Source: Pantoea phytobeneficialis (GTDB lineage Bacteria > Pseudomonadota > Gammaproteobacteria > Enterobacterales > Enterobacteriaceae). From it: a DNA stretch of 64,000 nt. Below are positions 8,314 to 18,270 of this stretch, in pieces (the stretch's first letter is position 1; the number at the start of each line of letters is the position of its first letter). The translations under genes and the position numbers were made by a program. The stretch spans positions 1,096,705-1,160,704 of the forward strand of contig NZ_CP024636.1 in the NCBI RefSeq assembly GCF_009728735.1. The letters are read 5' to 3'. The notes under the pieces were generated by a model. That model saw nothing but the letters and a program-made list of their open reading frames with translations. It made no database searches and was not told the origin of the DNA.

Positions 8314-8324
8314 GTGGTGCTCCG

Positions 8325-8585
8325 TTATGCCTTACCGCGACCGAGGAAACGACCATAACGCTGGTTGAAGCGTGCCGCGCTGCCTTCTTTGGCAAAATCT
8401 TTCTGCTTGCCGGTGTAGTACACATGCGATTTTGAAGAGACATCGAGTGTGACATAGGGCAGCACTTCGCCTTCAAATTCGATAGTACGTTCAGTTTTGA
8501 TGGTGGAGCCGACTTTGAAATATTCATTCGCCGTAGTGTCGTGGAACACCACCGGGCGGTAGTGGGGATGGATATCAGGTTTCAT
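8325..8585 (-). CDS. rpmE2: Zinc-independent ribosomal protein bL31B (YkgM type)
   Basis: Alternative bL31 made during zinc limitation. The 86-residue sequence [17 protein letters not shown] ... GRFLGRGKA matches E. coli YkgM and lacks the CxxC zinc-binding cysteines of the housekeeping form. A Zur-like operator lies 16 bases upstream, on the same promoter side, explaining derepression without zinc. Together with rpmJ2 and the nearby metal importer it forms a zinc-economy cluster. Confidence 0.95.
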   Translation of the reverse strand: MKPDIHPHYRPVVFHDTTANEYFKVGSTIKTERTIEFEGEVLPYVTLDVSSKSHVYYTGKQKDFAKEGSAARFNQRYGRFLGRGKA

Positions 8586-8600
8586 AATTCTGCGCCTTAT

Positions 8601-8623
8601 GTAATGTTATAATATAACAATAG
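8601..8623. promoter_or_regulatory. Zur operator of rpmE2-rpmJ2
   Basis: Positions 8601-8623 contain ATGTTATAATATAACA within a longer palindrome, matching the enterobacterial Zur consensus at nearly every core base. It lies 16-38 bases upstream of the rpmE2 start codon, where bound Zur would block RNA polymerase. Confidence 0.85.
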
Positions 8624-8653
8624 TATGAACCTGAGCGTCCCACAATGCAACTC

Positions 8654-8723
8654 GTCGCGTCACGATTTATCGCGCCACCCACGATGCCGCACCTGCCCCG
8701 TAGCGGCGCGATTTATCGCGCGG
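8654..8723. repeat. Two tandem copies of the GTAGCGGCGCGATTTATCGCGC repeat
   Basis: A degenerate copy (GTCGCGTCACGATTTATCGCGC, about 8654-8677) and a good copy (CGTAGCGGCGCGATTTATCG and onward, 8699-8723) lie in the same orientation between rpmE2 and acrB. This is the same intergenic repeat family found at five other places in the window, where it usually occurs as inverted pairs. Confidence 0.75.
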
Positions 8724-8736
8724 TTGTGCTGAGAGC

Positions 8737-8765
8737 AAAAAAAAGGCCGCATCAGCGGCCTTTTA
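8737..8765 (-). terminator. Rho-independent terminator of acrAB
   Basis: On the minus strand GGCCGCTGATGCGGCC is followed by eight T residues, just after the acrB stop. Confidence 0.9.
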
Positions 8766-8779
8766 AGGAAGGGAAAATC

Positions 8780-11700
8780 TTAGTGGCTATGGTTCACCGG
8801 ATGGCCTTGTTCCAGTTCAGCTTTATTCTTGCTGAAACGGCGACGTACCACCACGAAGAACACCGGCACGAAGAAGATTGCCAGCGCGGTTGCGGTGACC
8901 ATGCCGCCCATCACGCCTGTACCTACCGCGTTCTGTGCGCCAGAACCGGCACCGGTACTGATCGCCAGCGGCAGCACGCCGAGGATAAAGGCCAGCGAGG
9001 TCATCAGAATCGGGCGCAGACGCATACGGGATGCCTCAAGCGTTGATTCCACCAGGCCTTTGCCTTCTTTCTCCATCAAGTCCTTGGCGAACTCCACGAT
9101 CAGGATGGCGTTCTTCGCCGACAGGCCGATGGTAGTCAGCAGACCCACCACGAAGTAGACGTCGTTGCTCAGACCACGCAGGGTAGTGAACAGCAACGCA
9201 CCCACCACGCCGAGCGGAACCACCAACATTACCGAGAACGGAATCGACCAGCTTTCATACAGCGCAGCCAGACACAGGAACACCACAATCAACGAGATGG
9301 CGTACAGTGCCGGAGCCTGGTTACCGGACAGACGTTCCTGGTAGGACATGCCCGTCCAGTCATAGCCGATACCGGCTGGCAGTTTCGCCGCCAGTTCTTC
9401 CATCAGGTTCATGGCATCACCGGAGCTTTTACCCGGTGCAGCCTGGCCGAGAATTTCCATCGACGGCAGGCCGTTATAACGTTCCAGACGTGGTGAACCA
9501 TACTGCCACTTCGCACTTGAGAAGGCAGAGAATGGCACCATCTCACCGGCGCTGTTACGCACATACCATTTGCTGACGTCATCCGGCAGCATACGTGAAT
9601 CTGGCTGCCCCATAACGTACACCTTCTTCACGCGACCGCGGTCGATGAAATCGTTAACGTAGGAACCACCCCATGCCGCACCCAGCGTGGTGTTGATGTC
9701 AGACAGCGAGACACCCAGCGCCGACGCTTTTTCCTGATCGATAATCAGTTTGTACTGCGGAGTATCTTCCAGGCCGTTAGGACGCACGCCCACCAGCGTA
9801 TCCGGGTGCTGAGCGATCATACCGAACAGCTGATTACGTGCTTCGGTCAGCTTCTCATGTCCCAGGTTACCCTGATCAATGAGCTGGAAGTCGAAACCGG
9901 TGGCGTTACCCAGTTCGATAATCGCCGGCAGGTTGAACGGAATGACCATCGCATCTTTGATGGAACCCAGCGCACGCATCGCACGAGCGGCAAGGGCAGG
10001 CACTTTCATGTCGGCACTGCCACGCTCGTCCCACGGCTTGAGGCTGACGAAGGCGATACCGGTGTTCTGTCCACGACCGGCAAAGCCGAAGCCGTTAACG
10101 GTAAACACCGAGTTCACGCTGTCTTTCTCTTTAGTCAGGAAGTAATCCGTCACCTGGTCGAGCACTTTCTGCGTACGTTCCTGAGTCGCACCGGCGGGCA
10201 ATTGCGCCTGAGCCAGCAGCAGACCCTGATCCTCTTCCGGCAGGAACGAGGTAGGAAGACGCAGGAACAGATACGCCATGCCGACAACGATGATCAGATA
10301 AAGTACCAGGTAACGACCGGTGCTGCGTACGATATGACCAACGCTATCAACGTAGTGATGGGTGCTCTTATCGAACAGGCGGTTAAACCAGCCGAAGAAA
10401 CCGGTGGTTTTGCCGTGGCTGCCTTTCTCTACGGGTTTCAGCATGGTTGCGCACAGCGCAGGCGTCAGAATCAACGCCACCAGCACCGACAGGGCCATCG
10501 CTGACACGATGGTGATGGAGAACTGACGATAAATAACCCCGGTAGAGCCACCAAAGAAGGCCATCGGAATAAATACCGCGGAGAGCACCAGCGCAATACC
10601 CACCAGCGCACCCTGAATCTGCTCCATCGATCGTTTCGTGGCTTCCTTGGGCGGCAGCCCCTCCTCGGCCATCACACGCTCAACGTTTTCTACCACCACG
10701 ATGGCGTCATCCACCAACAGGCCGATGGCGAGCACCATCCCGAACATGGTGAGCGTGTTTATCGAGTAGCCGCAGGCGGCGATAATCGCAAAGGTTCCGA
10801 GCAATACGACCGGTACTGCAATGGTCGGGATCAGCGTGGCGCGGAAGTTCTGTAGGAACAGATACATCACCAGGAACACCAGCACGATCGCTTCCATCAG
10901 GGTTTTCACCACTTCGAAGATGGAGATTTTAACGAACGGCGTGGTGTCATACGGATAAACCACTTTCAGGCCGGTCGGGAAGAACGGTTGTAGCTTCGCC
11001 AGTTCGGCTTTTACCGCATCAGCGGTATCCAGGGCGTTAGCGCCGGTCGCCAGCTTGATACCGATACCGGAAGCGGGTTTACCGTTGTAACGGGCGATGA
11101 TGTCGTAGTTTTCCCCGCCCAGCTCAATCTTCGCCACGTCACGCAGACGCACCTGCGAACCATCGGTGTTGACCTTCAGCAGAATGTTGCCGAACTCGTC
11201 GGTCGATGTCAGACGGGTCTGAGCAATGATCGAGGCGTTCAACTGCTGTCCGGGCACCGGAGGTGTACCACCTAACTGACCGGCGGCCACCTGGGTGTTC
11301 TGGGTTGTCAGTGCGCTGATCACATCAACCGGTGTCAGCTGGAAGTTGTTGAGTTTGTGCGGATCAAGCCAGATACGCATCGCATACTGCGCACCAAATA
11401 CCTGGGTATCACCCACCCCAGGAGTACGGCTGATCGGATCTTTGATGTTCGACGCAACGTAGTCCGAGATATCGTTCTGCGTCATGTTCGGATCATCACT
11501 GACAAAACCGGCCACCATCAGGAAGCTGCTGGAGGATTTTTTAACCTGAATCCCCTGCGACTGAACTTCCTGGGGCAGCAACGGCATCGCCAGTTGCAGT
11601 TTGTTCTGCACCTGAACCTGGGCGATATCCGCATCCGTACCGGACTGGAAAGTCAGGGTCAGGGTCAGCGTACCGGACGAGTCACTGCTCGAGGACATAT

Positions 11701-11929
11701 ACATCAGTCCATCGATACCATTCATATTTTGTTCGATGACCTGGGTCACCGAGTCTTGCAGCGTTTTCGCATCAGCACCCGGGTAGGAGGCCTGGATCTC
11801 AACTGCCGGCGGCGCAACATTAGGATATTGCTCGATAGGCAGACTGATGATCGATAGCGCACCCGCCAACATAATGATGATGGCGATTACCCACGCAAAA
11901 ATGGGGCGATCGATAAAAAACTTAGCCAT
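8780..11929 (-). CDS. acrB: RND multidrug efflux pump AcrB
   Basis: Inner-membrane proton-drug antiporter of the AcrAB-TolC tripartite pump. The full 1049 residues equal the E. coli length. It starts [17 protein letters not shown], has the first TM helix followed by the large periplasmic porter domain, the proton-relay Asp pair in [18 protein letters not shown], and the TM10 Lys in [17 protein letters not shown]. It lies 17 bases downstream of acrA and ends at a strong terminator. Export of bile salts, dyes and antibiotics is known for the family; the substrate range here is not visible from sequence. Confidence 0.97.
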   Translation of the reverse strand: MAKFFIDRPIFAWVIAIIIMLAGALSIISLPIEQYPNVAPPAVEIQASYPGADAKTLQDSVTQVIEQNMNGIDGLMYMSSSSDSSGTLTLTLTFQSGTDADIAQVQVQNKLQLAMPLLPQEVQSQGIQVKKSSSSFLMVAGFVSDDPNMTQNDISDYVASNIKDPISRTPGVGDTQVFGAQYAMRIWLDPHKLNNFQLTPVDVISALTTQNTQVAAGQLGGTPPVPGQQLNASIIAQTRLTSTDEFGNILLKVNTDGSQVRLRDVAKIELGGENYDIIARYNGKPASGIGIKLATGANALDTADAVKAELAKLQPFFPTGLKVVYPYDTTPFVKISIFEVVKTLMEAIVLVFLVMYLFLQNFRATLIPTIAVPVVLLGTFAIIAACGYSINTLTMFGMVLAIGLLVDDAIVVVENVERVMAEEGLPPKEATKRSMEQIQGALVGIALVLSAVFIPMAFFGGSTGVIYRQFSITIVSAMALSVLVALILTPALCATMLKPVEKGSHGKTTGFFGWFNRLFDKSTHHYVDSVGHIVRSTGRYLVLYLIIVVGMAYLFLRLPTSFLPEEDQGLLLAQAQLPAGATQERTQKVLDQVTDYFLTKEKDSVNSVFTVNGFGFAGRGQNTGIAFVSLKPWDERGSADMKVPALAARAMRALGSIKDAMVIPFNLPAIIELGNATGFDFQLIDQGNLGHEKLTEARNQLFGMIAQHPDTLVGVRPNGLEDTPQYKLIIDQEKASALGVSLSDINTTLGAAWGGSYVNDFIDRGRVKKVYVMGQPDSRMLPDDVSKWYVRNSAGEMVPFSAFSSAKWQYGSPRLERYNGLPSMEILGQAAPGKSSGDAMNLMEELAAKLPAGIGYDWTGMSYQERLSGNQAPALYAISLIVVFLCLAALYESWSIPFSVMLVVPLGVVGALLFTTLRGLSNDVYFVVGLLTTIGLSAKNAILIVEFAKDLMEKEGKGLVESTLEASRMRLRPILMTSLAFILGVLPLAISTGAGSGAQNAVGTGVMGGMVTATALAIFFVPVFFVVVRRRFSKNKAELEQGHPVNHSH

Positions 11930-11946
11930 GTATTAACGGCTCCTGT

Positions 11947-13143
11947 TTATGAAGACGATTTTTCAGACTGTGCCTGAGAGGCGGCAGCGGCTTTCGTGTC
12001 GTCTGATACTTCTTGTGGTGTTACCTGCGCACCGGGTTTGGCACGTTGCAGACCGACGGTGATCACGCGATCGCCTGCTTTCAATCCTTCGGTCACCAAC
12101 CATTTATCACCAATCGCCTGGTTGGCTGTCAGGTTGCGCAATTCAACTTTGTTATCGGCTCCGACCACCATGGCTGTGGCCTGACCGGTTGGAGTACGGG
12201 TTACTGCCTGCTGAGGCACCAGCAACGCACTCGGATTGGTACCTTCATCCAGACGCGCACGGACAAACATGCCAGGCAACAGGCGGCCATCCGGGTTCGG
12301 GAAGATCGCTCGCAGGGTAATCGAGCCGGTGGTTTCGTCGACGGTCACGTCGGAGAACTCCAGCGTACCGGCCTGTGAGTAGGTGCTGCCGTTTTGCATC
12401 AACAGAACAACATTGGCTTTGCCGTCGGTCTGTTTCAGCTGACCGGCTTCCAGCTCGGCGCGCAAACGCAGGAAATCATCGCTGGATTGGGTCACGTCAA
12501 CATACATCGGATCGAGCTGCTGCACGGTAGCCAGCGCGGTAGTCTGCGCACTCGAAACCAGCGCACCTTCCGTCACGGAAGATTTACCAATACGTCCGCT
12601 AATCGGGGAGGTCACCTTGGTGTATGCCAGATTAATGCGGGCACTTTCCACGTTCGCCTGTGCGGCCTGTACGGCTGCGGCATTCTGCGCGGCGGTAGCG
12701 ACGGCGGTGTCATAATCCTGCTGGCTGATGTACTTGGTACCCAGCAGCGGCTTATAGCGTTTAACCGTCAAATCTGCGATGCGCGCATTGGCTTGCGCTT
12801 CCGCCAGGGCACCTTTTGCATTGTCATAAGCCGCCTGATAGGTAGCGGGATCGATCTGATACAGGGAAACCCCTGCTTTCACGTCACTGCCTTCAACAAA
12901 GTTACGCTTCAGAATGATACCTGAGACCTGAGGGCGAACTTCCGCAACACGGAAAGCCGAAGTACGGCCAGGGAGTTCAGTGGTGATTTTCAGTGGCTCG
13001 TTTTTTAACGTCACAACACCCACTTCAGGGGGCTGCTGCTGGGCGGCTTGCTGGGATTTATTATCATCACATCCTGTCAATACAAAGCTGCCTGAAAGCA
13101 TCAGGACGGCCGCCAGAGGGGCTAATCCTCTGTTTTTATTCAT
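11947..13143 (-). CDS. acrA: RND efflux periplasmic adaptor AcrA
   Basis: Membrane-fusion protein that joins AcrB to TolC. The 398-residue precursor starts MNKNRGLAPLAAVLMLSGSF with lipobox LTGC, so it is anchored to the inner membrane by lipid. Beta-barrel, lipoyl (VRPQVSGIILKRNFVEGSDV) and alpha-hairpin (ANARIADLTVKRYKPLLGTKY) parts follow in family order. A TTG-type extension upstream of MNKNRG is not supported. Divergent from acrR across a shared operator region; co-transcribed with acrB. Confidence 0.96.
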   Translation of the reverse strand: MNKNRGLAPLAAVLMLSGSFVLTGCDDNKSQQAAQQQPPEVGVVTLKNEPLKITTELPGRTSAFRVAEVRPQVSGIILKRNFVEGSDVKAGVSLYQIDPATYQAAYDNAKGALAEAQANARIADLTVKRYKPLLGTKYISQQDYDTAVATAAQNAAAVQAAQANVESARINLAYTKVTSPISGRIGKSSVTEGALVSSAQTTALATVQQLDPMYVDVTQSSDDFLRLRAELEAGQLKQTDGKANVVLLMQNGSTYSQAGTLEFSDVTVDETTGSITLRAIFPNPDGRLLPGMFVRARLDEGTNPSALLVPQQAVTRTPTGQATAMVVGADNKVELRNLTANQAIGDKWLVTEGLKAGDRVITVGLQRAKPGAQVTPQEVSDDTKAAAASQAQSEKSSS

Positions 13144-13232
13144 AAATAAACCTCGAGTGTCCGATATCAAATGATCAATGGATCACAAACCGTTAAACCC
13201 ATTGCTGCGTTAAAACACGGGTCGTGCTATGG

Positions 13233-13256
13233 TACATACATTCACAAATGTATGTA
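13233..13256. promoter_or_regulatory. AcrR operator between acrA and acrR
   Basis: TACATACATT and AATGTATGTA are perfect inverted halves around four central bases, identical in the arms to the E. coli AcrR-binding palindrome. Located in the divergent acrA/acrR spacer, it should allow AcrR to repress both directions. Confidence 0.9.
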
Positions 13257-13285
13257 AACTTGCCAGTTTGTAAAAAAAGTCCGCT

Positions 13286-13930
13286 ATGGCACGAAAAACC
13301 AAAGCACAAGCACTTGAAACGCGTAATCAAATTCTTGATGCCGCGTTAGCTCACTTCTCAGAACACGGTGTTGCCGCCACATCACTGGCGGATATCGCTG
13401 CGGCTGCCGGCGTCACGCGGGGAGCCATCTACTGGCATTTCAAGAATAAAGCCGATCTGTTACATGAAATCTGGTTGCAATGTGACGCTGGGCTTGACGA
13501 TGTGGAACTTGAGTATCAAACAAAATACCCCGACGATCCACTCTCTGTTATGCGTTCGATGTTGATCTATATCCTTGACGCTACTGCAAAGGATCCCAAA
13601 AGACGCGCACTAATGGAGATCATTTTCCATAAATGCGAATTTGTGGGTGAAATGGCAACCTTGCAGAATATGCAGCAAAGCTTACTGCTGGAATGTTACG
13701 ACAGAATAGAAGAGGTGCTGCGTGCATGCATTGATGCGGGTCAGTTGCCTCGCAGCCTCAACACCCGTCAGGCAGCGTTGATTATGCGCGCCTACGTTAA
13801 TGGCATGATGGAAAGTTGGCTGTTTACCCCGGAAAGTTTTGATCTGGCGGCAGAAGCGCCGGGCCTGGTTGAAGCCCTGTTGGATATGTTGCGCTTCAGC
13901 CCAACATTATCCAACGGTGTTCATTCGTAA
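13286..13930 (+). CDS. acrR: TetR-family repressor AcrR
   Basis: Ligand-responsive repressor of acrAB. The 214-residue protein has an N-terminal TetR helix-turn-helix (TSLADIAAAAGVTRGAIYWHFKNKADLL, roughly residues 32-60) and an all-helical ligand domain. E. coli AcrR has 215 residues. The operator lies 30-53 bases upstream of the start. The C-terminal tail ([10 protein letters not shown]) is variable in the family. The stop codon lies inside a palindrome and overlaps the antisense rsmS 3' end. Confidence 0.95.
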   Translation: MARKTKAQALETRNQILDAALAHFSEHGVAATSLADIAAAAGVTRGAIYWHFKNKADLLHEIWLQCDAGLDDVELEYQTKYPDDPLSVMRSMLIYILDATAKDPKRRALMEIIFHKCEFVGEMATLQNMQQSLLLECYDRIEEVLRACIDAGQLPRSLNTRQAALIMRAYVNGMMESWLFTPESFDLAAEAPGLVEALLDMLRFSPTLSNGVHS

Positions 13931-14110
13931 CGGCGCGCTTCATAAATCGCGCCGTTACGGGGATTTTTCTGCGGCTTGTTTCTGTTCATAATCGCGTCGG
14001 ACAATTGCCAACGCGGCCAGCACCGTGGTGGTGGGAACCTGGTTCTCCTCAAGCAGTTGAATCAAATCCACTGCCAGTTTGATTTCGTCTGGTGCCGTTT
14101 CCAGTGACAT
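13922..14110 (-). CDS. rsmS: Small protein RsmS (YbaM)
   Basis: Short protein matching E. coli YbaM/RsmS, described as a regulator of secondary-metabolite and exoenzyme traits in soft-rot bacteria and of pleiotropic effects elsewhere. The 62-residue reading [20 protein letters not shown] ... VRRDYEQNK is clearly homologous over its first 45 residues and has a strong Shine-Dalgarno (AGGAGAGACA). The C terminus runs through the acrR terminator palindrome and stops inside the antisense end of acrR, giving an unusual Arg-rich tail ([10 protein letters not shown]). In E. coli it lies between mscK and priC; here mscK is absent. Confidence 0.82.
13928..13960. terminator. Hairpin at the acrR stop codon
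   Basis: CGTAACGGCGCG and CGCGCCGTTACG form a perfect 12-base stem with a short AT-containing loop, followed on the plus strand by GGGGATTTTT. It probably ends acrR transcription. The stem resembles the dispersed GTAGCGGCGCG repeat family, so the terminator may have come from a repeat copy. Confidence 0.65.
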
Positions 14111-14118
14111 TGTCTCTC

Positions 14119-14364
14119 CTAAATACGTAATTTCATCACCACCAGCAGCATCACCACGGCGCCAGCCAGTGCCATGCCCAGGGTCGCCACGCTAAGGGTT
14201 ACCATGTCGCCCGCGTTAAAATAACTGGCGATATAACCGCCGATCAGCGCACCTATCACCGCCAGTATCAGCGTAACGATAAAGCCACCAGGTCGTCCGG
14301 GAAATAGCACCCGTTTTAGCCATCCGGCGGCAAGACCGGTCAAAATCCAGGCGATAAAAGCCAT
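14119..14364 (-). CDS. GlsB/YeaQ/YmgE family small membrane protein
   Basis: Transglycosylase-associated (Tag-type) membrane protein of 81 residues with three hydrophobic segments: [16 protein letters not shown], a Gly-rich [20 protein letters not shown] and [20 protein letters not shown]. The motif [20 protein letters not shown] is typical of the family, whose function is linked to stress responses but is unknown in detail. ATG 14364 is preferred because GAGGAG lies six bases upstream; a TTG two codons earlier would overlap that site. Transcribed in line with rsmS, eight bases before it. Confidence 0.85.
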   Translation of the reverse strand: MAFIAWILTGLAAGWLKRVLFPGRPGGFIVTLILAVIGALIGGYIASYFNAGDMVTLSVATLGMALAGAVVMLLVVMKLRI

Positions 14365-14415
14365 ATGCAACTCCTCATCTCAGGAGAAATGAGTATAGAG
14401 GAAAGATCACGGCGC

Positions 14416-14928
14416 TTACCGTGCGGTAAATTGCAGCTCCAGCTTGTGGATGGCTTGGCGACAGCGTCCCAGACGCGCCTGAAGCTGCTCCAGCTCACGA
14501 ATCAATTGCTGCTGGACGCTCAAGGTTTCGGCATGTTGCAGATGCTGCTCACGTTCGGCGATCATCGCCAGCAACCGCGTCTCATAACCTCGATACTCTT
14601 CACGTTTCTGTTGTTTGACATCAGTACGTGGCCGTTCACGCGCCACGCGCAGTTGCTGGCTCTGGCACTCACGTTGTAAAGCAGCAATCTGATCCACGAC
14701 TTTATCGGCCAGCCACTGCCGACGCGTGGCGTCCTGATCAGCGGCGGTGAGCTGGGCGATATTGTGTTCCAGCTCTTGCAGATAGTCGGCGAGGCGTGTT
14801 CCTTTGCAGTGGAACAACTGCGCATCAAAACGCGGCTGCCGGCAGCTCCCATCTGGTTGCTGAGCGATTTGCTGGCGCAGCAGTACCAGCGTGGATTGAA
14901 GACGTTGTTGTGGGCGTGGCAAGGGCAT
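14416..14928 (-). CDS. priC: Primosomal replication protein N'' PriC
   Basis: Replication-restart factor that helps load DnaB at stalled forks with gaps, through SSB binding. The 170-residue reading from MPLPRPQQRLQSTLVLL is helical and rich in Arg/Gln/Leu like PriC (E. coli 175). The C terminus (ARLGRCRQAIHKLELQ) aligns with the conserved RCRxALxKIE motif. Family sequence identity is low and the start is uncertain; longer readings up to 14991 would overlap the divergent ybaN start. Same location relative to ybaN and apt as in E. coli. Confidence 0.85.
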   Translation of the reverse strand: MPLPRPQQRLQSTLVLLRQQIAQQPDGSCRQPRFDAQLFHCKGTRLADYLQELEHNIAQLTAADQDATRRQWLADKVVDQIAALQRECQSQQLRVARERPRTDVKQQKREEYRGYETRLLAMIAEREQHLQHAETLSVQQQLIRELEQLQARLGRCRQAIHKLELQFTAR

Positions 14929-14985
14929 CACTCTTTTCCCGACTGTGTTAACGTAGCGCGGTATCGATTTTATCAGGCATCCGTT

Positions 14986-15369
14986 ATGCAACGCATTTTA
15001 TTACTGAGCCTTGGCTGGCTGGCAATTGTGCTGGGCACGCTGGGGATTGTATTACCTTTATTACCTACCACGCCATTTGTGTTGCTGGCGGCCTGGTGTT
15101 TTGCCCGTTCCTCACCGCGTTTCCATCACTGGTTGTTATGGCGTTCACCTTTTGGTCGTTATCTGCGCCACTGGCAGCGCCATCGTGCGATGCCACCTGG
15201 GGCAAAAGGTCGTGCCATGCTGCTGATTATCCTTACCTTTGCTGTGTCCATCTGGTTGGTTCATCTGTGGTGGGTGCGCATTATGCTTGGCGTGATGTTG
15301 TGCATCTTGCTGCTGTTTATGTGGCGGATTCCGGTGGTGGCAGAAAGTACAGACGAACGTGAAACGTAG
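14986..15369 (+). CDS. ybaN: DUF454 inner-membrane protein YbaN
   Basis: Small inner-membrane protein of unknown function. The 127 residues start MQRILLLSLGWLAIVLGTLG and contain the family motif LPLLPTTPFVLLAAWCFARSSPRFHHWLL, with two more hydrophobic helices near the C terminus (LIILTFAVSIWLV and VRIMLGVMLCILLLFMWRIP). Matches E. coli YbaN along its length. The ATG at 14986 is chosen by homology; the open frame extends upstream through the priC antisense strand. Divergent from priC, 150 bases before apt. Confidence 0.92.
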   Translation: MQRILLLSLGWLAIVLGTLGIVLPLLPTTPFVLLAAWCFARSSPRFHHWLLWRSPFGRYLRHWQRHRAMPPGAKGRAMLLIILTFAVSIWLVHLWWVRIMLGVMLCILLLFMWRIPVVAESTDERET

Positions 15370-15519
15370 CGACAGGGTTGCATTTAGGCGACCATTTGCT
15401 TAGATTTGGGCCTCTTCGTGCGTGGCTTCCCTTTGTGAACTGACTTCGCTTAACCCGGTCCTCCGGGTAATGGCGCTATGGGAGCTGCGCGAAATAGAGA
15501 TTTCACCAGGCGTAACACT

Positions 15520-16071
15520 ATGACCGCAACTGCTCAGCAGCTTGAACTCATTAAAAACAGCATCAAAAGCATTCCTGACTACCCCAAACCGGGCATTCTG
15601 TTCCGTGACGTCACCAGTCTGATGGAAGACCCGCAAGCCTATGCGGCGTCGATTGCCATCCTCGTTGAGCGTTATCGTGACAAAGGCATCACCAAAGTGG
15701 TGGGGACGGAAGCGCGTGGTTTCCTGTTTGGCGCGCCGGTCGCGCTGGGTTTAGGCGTGGGTTTTGTGCCGGTGCGTAAGCCGGGCAAACTGCCGCGAGC
15801 CACCTTTAGCGAAAGCTATGAACTGGAGTACGGTACCGACACACTGGAATTGCATCAGGATGCTATCCAGCCGGGTGACGTGGTGCTGGTGGTAGATGAT
15901 CTGCTGGCGACCGGTGGCACCATCGAAGCTACCGTGAAACTGATTCGTCGTGCAGGCGGTGAGGTGAAAGATGCTGCTTTCATTATTAACCTGTTTGATC
16001 TGAGTGGCGAAGCGCGTCTGAAAGCGATGGGCCTCGATTGCTTCAGCCTGGTTAATTTCCCCGGCCACTAA
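15520..16071 (+). CDS. apt: Adenine phosphoribosyltransferase
   Basis: Cytosolic purine-salvage enzyme converting adenine and PRPP to AMP. The 183-residue protein [18 protein letters not shown] has the PRPP-binding loop [11 protein letters not shown] and the flexible-loop region [23 protein letters not shown]. The E. coli enzyme is also 183 residues. ATG 15520 is preferred over an in-frame ATG 42 bases upstream because all homologues begin MTATAQQLE. Upstream of dnaX in the conserved apt-dnaX-ybaB-recR order. Confidence 0.96.
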   Translation: MTATAQQLELIKNSIKSIPDYPKPGILFRDVTSLMEDPQAYAASIAILVERYRDKGITKVVGTEARGFLFGAPVALGLGVGFVPVRKPGKLPRATFSESYELEYGTDTLELHQDAIQPGDVVLVVDDLLATGGTIEATVKLIRRAGGEVKDAAFIINLFDLSGEARLKAMGLDCFSLVNFPGH

Positions 16072-16264
16072 GGCCAGCGCGCTCCGTTATCCGACGGGGC
16101 GCATCTCCGCAAAGTTATAGGCATCTTGGGTGTTGGCTGTTAAACTACTGCCAAAATAAACAGGGTTTGCAAAGCAGCGTTTTTCCCCTTTTGACTGACA
16201 GTGGGCCTCGGCTCCTTAGTCGTGCCGCTGTGCCAACTCAACCAAATCCAGTGATCGAATCCAC

Positions 16265-18217
16265 ATGAGCTATCAGGTACTTGCGCGAAAATGGCGTCCC
16301 CAGGCTTTCGCTGACGTAGTCGGTCAGGAACATGTGCTGACTGCGCTGGCCAACGGGTTGTCACTGGGACGAATCCATCATGCCTATCTCTTTTCCGGCA
16401 CCCGTGGTGTAGGTAAAACCTCGATTGCGCGTCTGCTGGCAAAGGGCCTCAACTGCGAAACCGGCATCACCTCGACGCCTTGTGGCGTGTGCGATAACTG
16501 CCGTGAAATCGAGCAGGGACGTTTTGTCGATCTGATTGAGATCGATGCGGCGTCGCGCACCAAAGTTGAAGACACCCGTGATTTACTCGATAACGTGCAA
16601 TACGCGCCAGCGCGTGGCCGCTTCAAAGTCTATCTGATTGATGAAGTACACATGCTGTCACGTCACAGCTTTAACGCGTTGCTGAAAACGCTGGAAGAGC
16701 CGCCATCACACGTTAAATTTCTGCTGGCGACCACCGATCCGCAAAAGCTGCCGGTCACCATTTTATCCCGTTGCTTACAGTTCCATCTCAAAGCGTTGGA
16801 TGTCGAACAGATTCGCCAGCAACTGGAGCATATTTTACAGCAGGAGCAGATCGCCGCCGAACCGCGCGCGTTGCAACTGCTGGCGCGCGCTGCCGAAGGC
16901 AGTATGCGTGATGCACTCAGCCTGACCGATCAGGCGATTGCGATGGGGCAGGGTAGCGTGACGCGTGATAGCGTGGCACAGATGCTCGGCACGCTGGACG
17001 ATGAGCAGCCGTTAGCGTTGATTGAAGCGTTAAGCGAAGGCAACGGTGAACAGGTGATGGCGCTGCTGAACCAGGCGGCGTCACGCGGCGTCGAGTGGGA
17101 AGCCTTGCTGGTGGAAATGCTGCGCCTGCTGCACCGTATCGCCATGGTACAACTGTTGCCAGGCTCGCTCAGCGAGGATGAAGTCAACCAGGTGCAACGT
17201 CTGCGCGAACTGGCGCGGGTATTGCCGCCAGCCGACGTGCAACTTTATTACCAGACGTTGCTGATGGGGCGTAAAGATCTGCCGCTGGCACCGGATCGCC
17301 GTCTGGGTGTGGAAATGACGTTATTACGTGCGCTGGCGTTTCACCCGCAGGCGTTGATTGCCGAACCGGTTGCACGCCCGGTGCTGACGCCGCAGGCGGC
17401 TCCGGTTGCTGCACCGTTAGTGGCGGCGCAACCACAAATGGCACCGCCGCAGACTGAAGCGCCGCCGATTCCTGCCGATTATCCTGATATGGCCCCTGCG
17501 CCGGAAAATCTGTCGGATGCCACCAGCCAGTTGTTACAGGCCCGTACGCAGTTATTGCGTCAGGGAGCCAGCAAAGCAAAAAAGAGTGAGCCGGCAGCGC
17601 GTTCCGCGCGGCCGGCTAATGCGGCACTGGAACGCCTGGCGAATGTCACGGAACGGGTGCAGCAACGAGCAAGTGAACCGGCGGTAAAAGCGGCGGCAAA
17701 ACCGGAAGCCTATCGCTGGAAAGCGCAAACGCCGACCGAGGTTATCGCTGAGCCGGTCGCGACGCCAAAAGCCTTGCGTTCAGCGCTGGAGCATGAGAAA
17801 ACCCCTGAGCTGGCGCAACGTCTGGCGGAAGAAGCGCAGCAGCGCGATGCCTGGGCGGCGGAAATCGCCGCTCTGACGTTGCCAAAGCTGGTGCAGCAAC
17901 TGGCGCTGAACGCCTGGAAAGAGCAGGGCGATAATCAGGTGTGTCTGCATCTGCGCAGCAGCCAGCGTCATCTGAATTCAGGTGGTGCGCGCCAGGCATT
18001 GGCCGAGGCACTCAGCCATGCGGCAGGTGAGACGGTTGAACTGACCATTATTGAAGACGATAATTCCGCGGTATTGACGCCACTGGAATGGCGTCAGGCC
18101 ATTTATGAAGAGAAACTGTCGCAGGCGCGTCAGTCGATCATTAGCGATACCCACATTCAGACCTTGCGTCGTTTCTTTGACGCGGATTTGGATGAAGAGA
18201 GTATTCGACCCGTATGA
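16265..18217 (+). CDS. dnaX: DNA polymerase III tau/gamma subunits
   Basis: Clamp-loader ATPase; tau also tethers core polymerases and DnaB. The 650-residue tau has Walker [10 protein letters not shown] (residues about 45-53), a four-Cys zinc module ([16 protein letters not shown]), Walker B LIDEVHML and sensor regions, then a Pro/Ala-rich linker and C-terminal tau domains ending [14 protein letters not shown]. The programmed -1 frameshift signal at 17562-17615 yields a shorter gamma of about 441 residues ending KKE (stop 17587-17589). The Shine-Dalgarno is weak. It begins the dnaX-ybaB-recR operon. Confidence 0.97.
   Translation: MSYQVLARKWRPQAFADVVGQEHVLTALANGLSLGRIHHAYLFSGTRGVGKTSIARLLAKGLNCETGITSTPCGVCDNCREIEQGRFVDLIEIDAASRTKVEDTRDLLDNVQYAPARGRFKVYLIDEVHMLSRHSFNALLKTLEEPPSHVKFLLATTDPQKLPVTILSRCLQFHLKALDVEQIRQQLEHILQQEQIAAEPRALQLLARAAEGSMRDALSLTDQAIAMGQGSVTRDSVAQMLGTLDDEQPLALIEALSEGNGEQVMALLNQAASRGVEWEALLVEMLRLLHRIAMVQLLPGSLSEDEVNQVQRLRELARVLPPADVQLYYQTLLMGRKDLPLAPDRRLGVEMTLLRALAFHPQALIAEPVARPVLTPQAAPVAAPLVAAQPQMAPPQTEAPPIPADYPDMAPAPENLSDATSQLLQARTQLLRQGASKAKKSEPAARSARPANAALERLANVTERVQQRASEPAVKAAAKPEAYRWKAQTPTEVIAEPVATPKALRSALEHEKTPELAQRLAEEAQQRDAWAAEIAALTLPKLVQQLALNAWKEQGDNQVCLHLRSSQRHLNSGGARQALAEALSHAAGETVELTIIEDDNSAVLTPLEWRQAIYEEKLSQARQSIISDTHIQTLRRFFDADLDEESIRPV
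17562..17615 (+). promoter_or_regulatory. Programmed -1 frameshift signal in dnaX
   Basis: All three E. coli elements are present: an internal Shine-Dalgarno-like AGGGAG (17562-17567), the slippery heptamer A AAA AAG (17578-17584) exactly ten bases later, and a GC-rich stem-loop beginning near 17589 (GCCGGC ... GCCGGC with GCGCG/CGCGC inside). After slipping, GAG then TGA (17587-17589) ends the gamma subunit. Confidence 0.92.
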
Positions 18218-18270
18218 ACATGCTGCCGTGCGATGAGCGCGCGACGCAGCCCCAGCAGAGAGAGAAGACT

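Noticed and set aside
9806..10504. 232-codon plus-strand frame antisense to acrB
   Set aside because: Mirror of a highly conserved gene with high third-position GC; no ribosome-binding site or domain.
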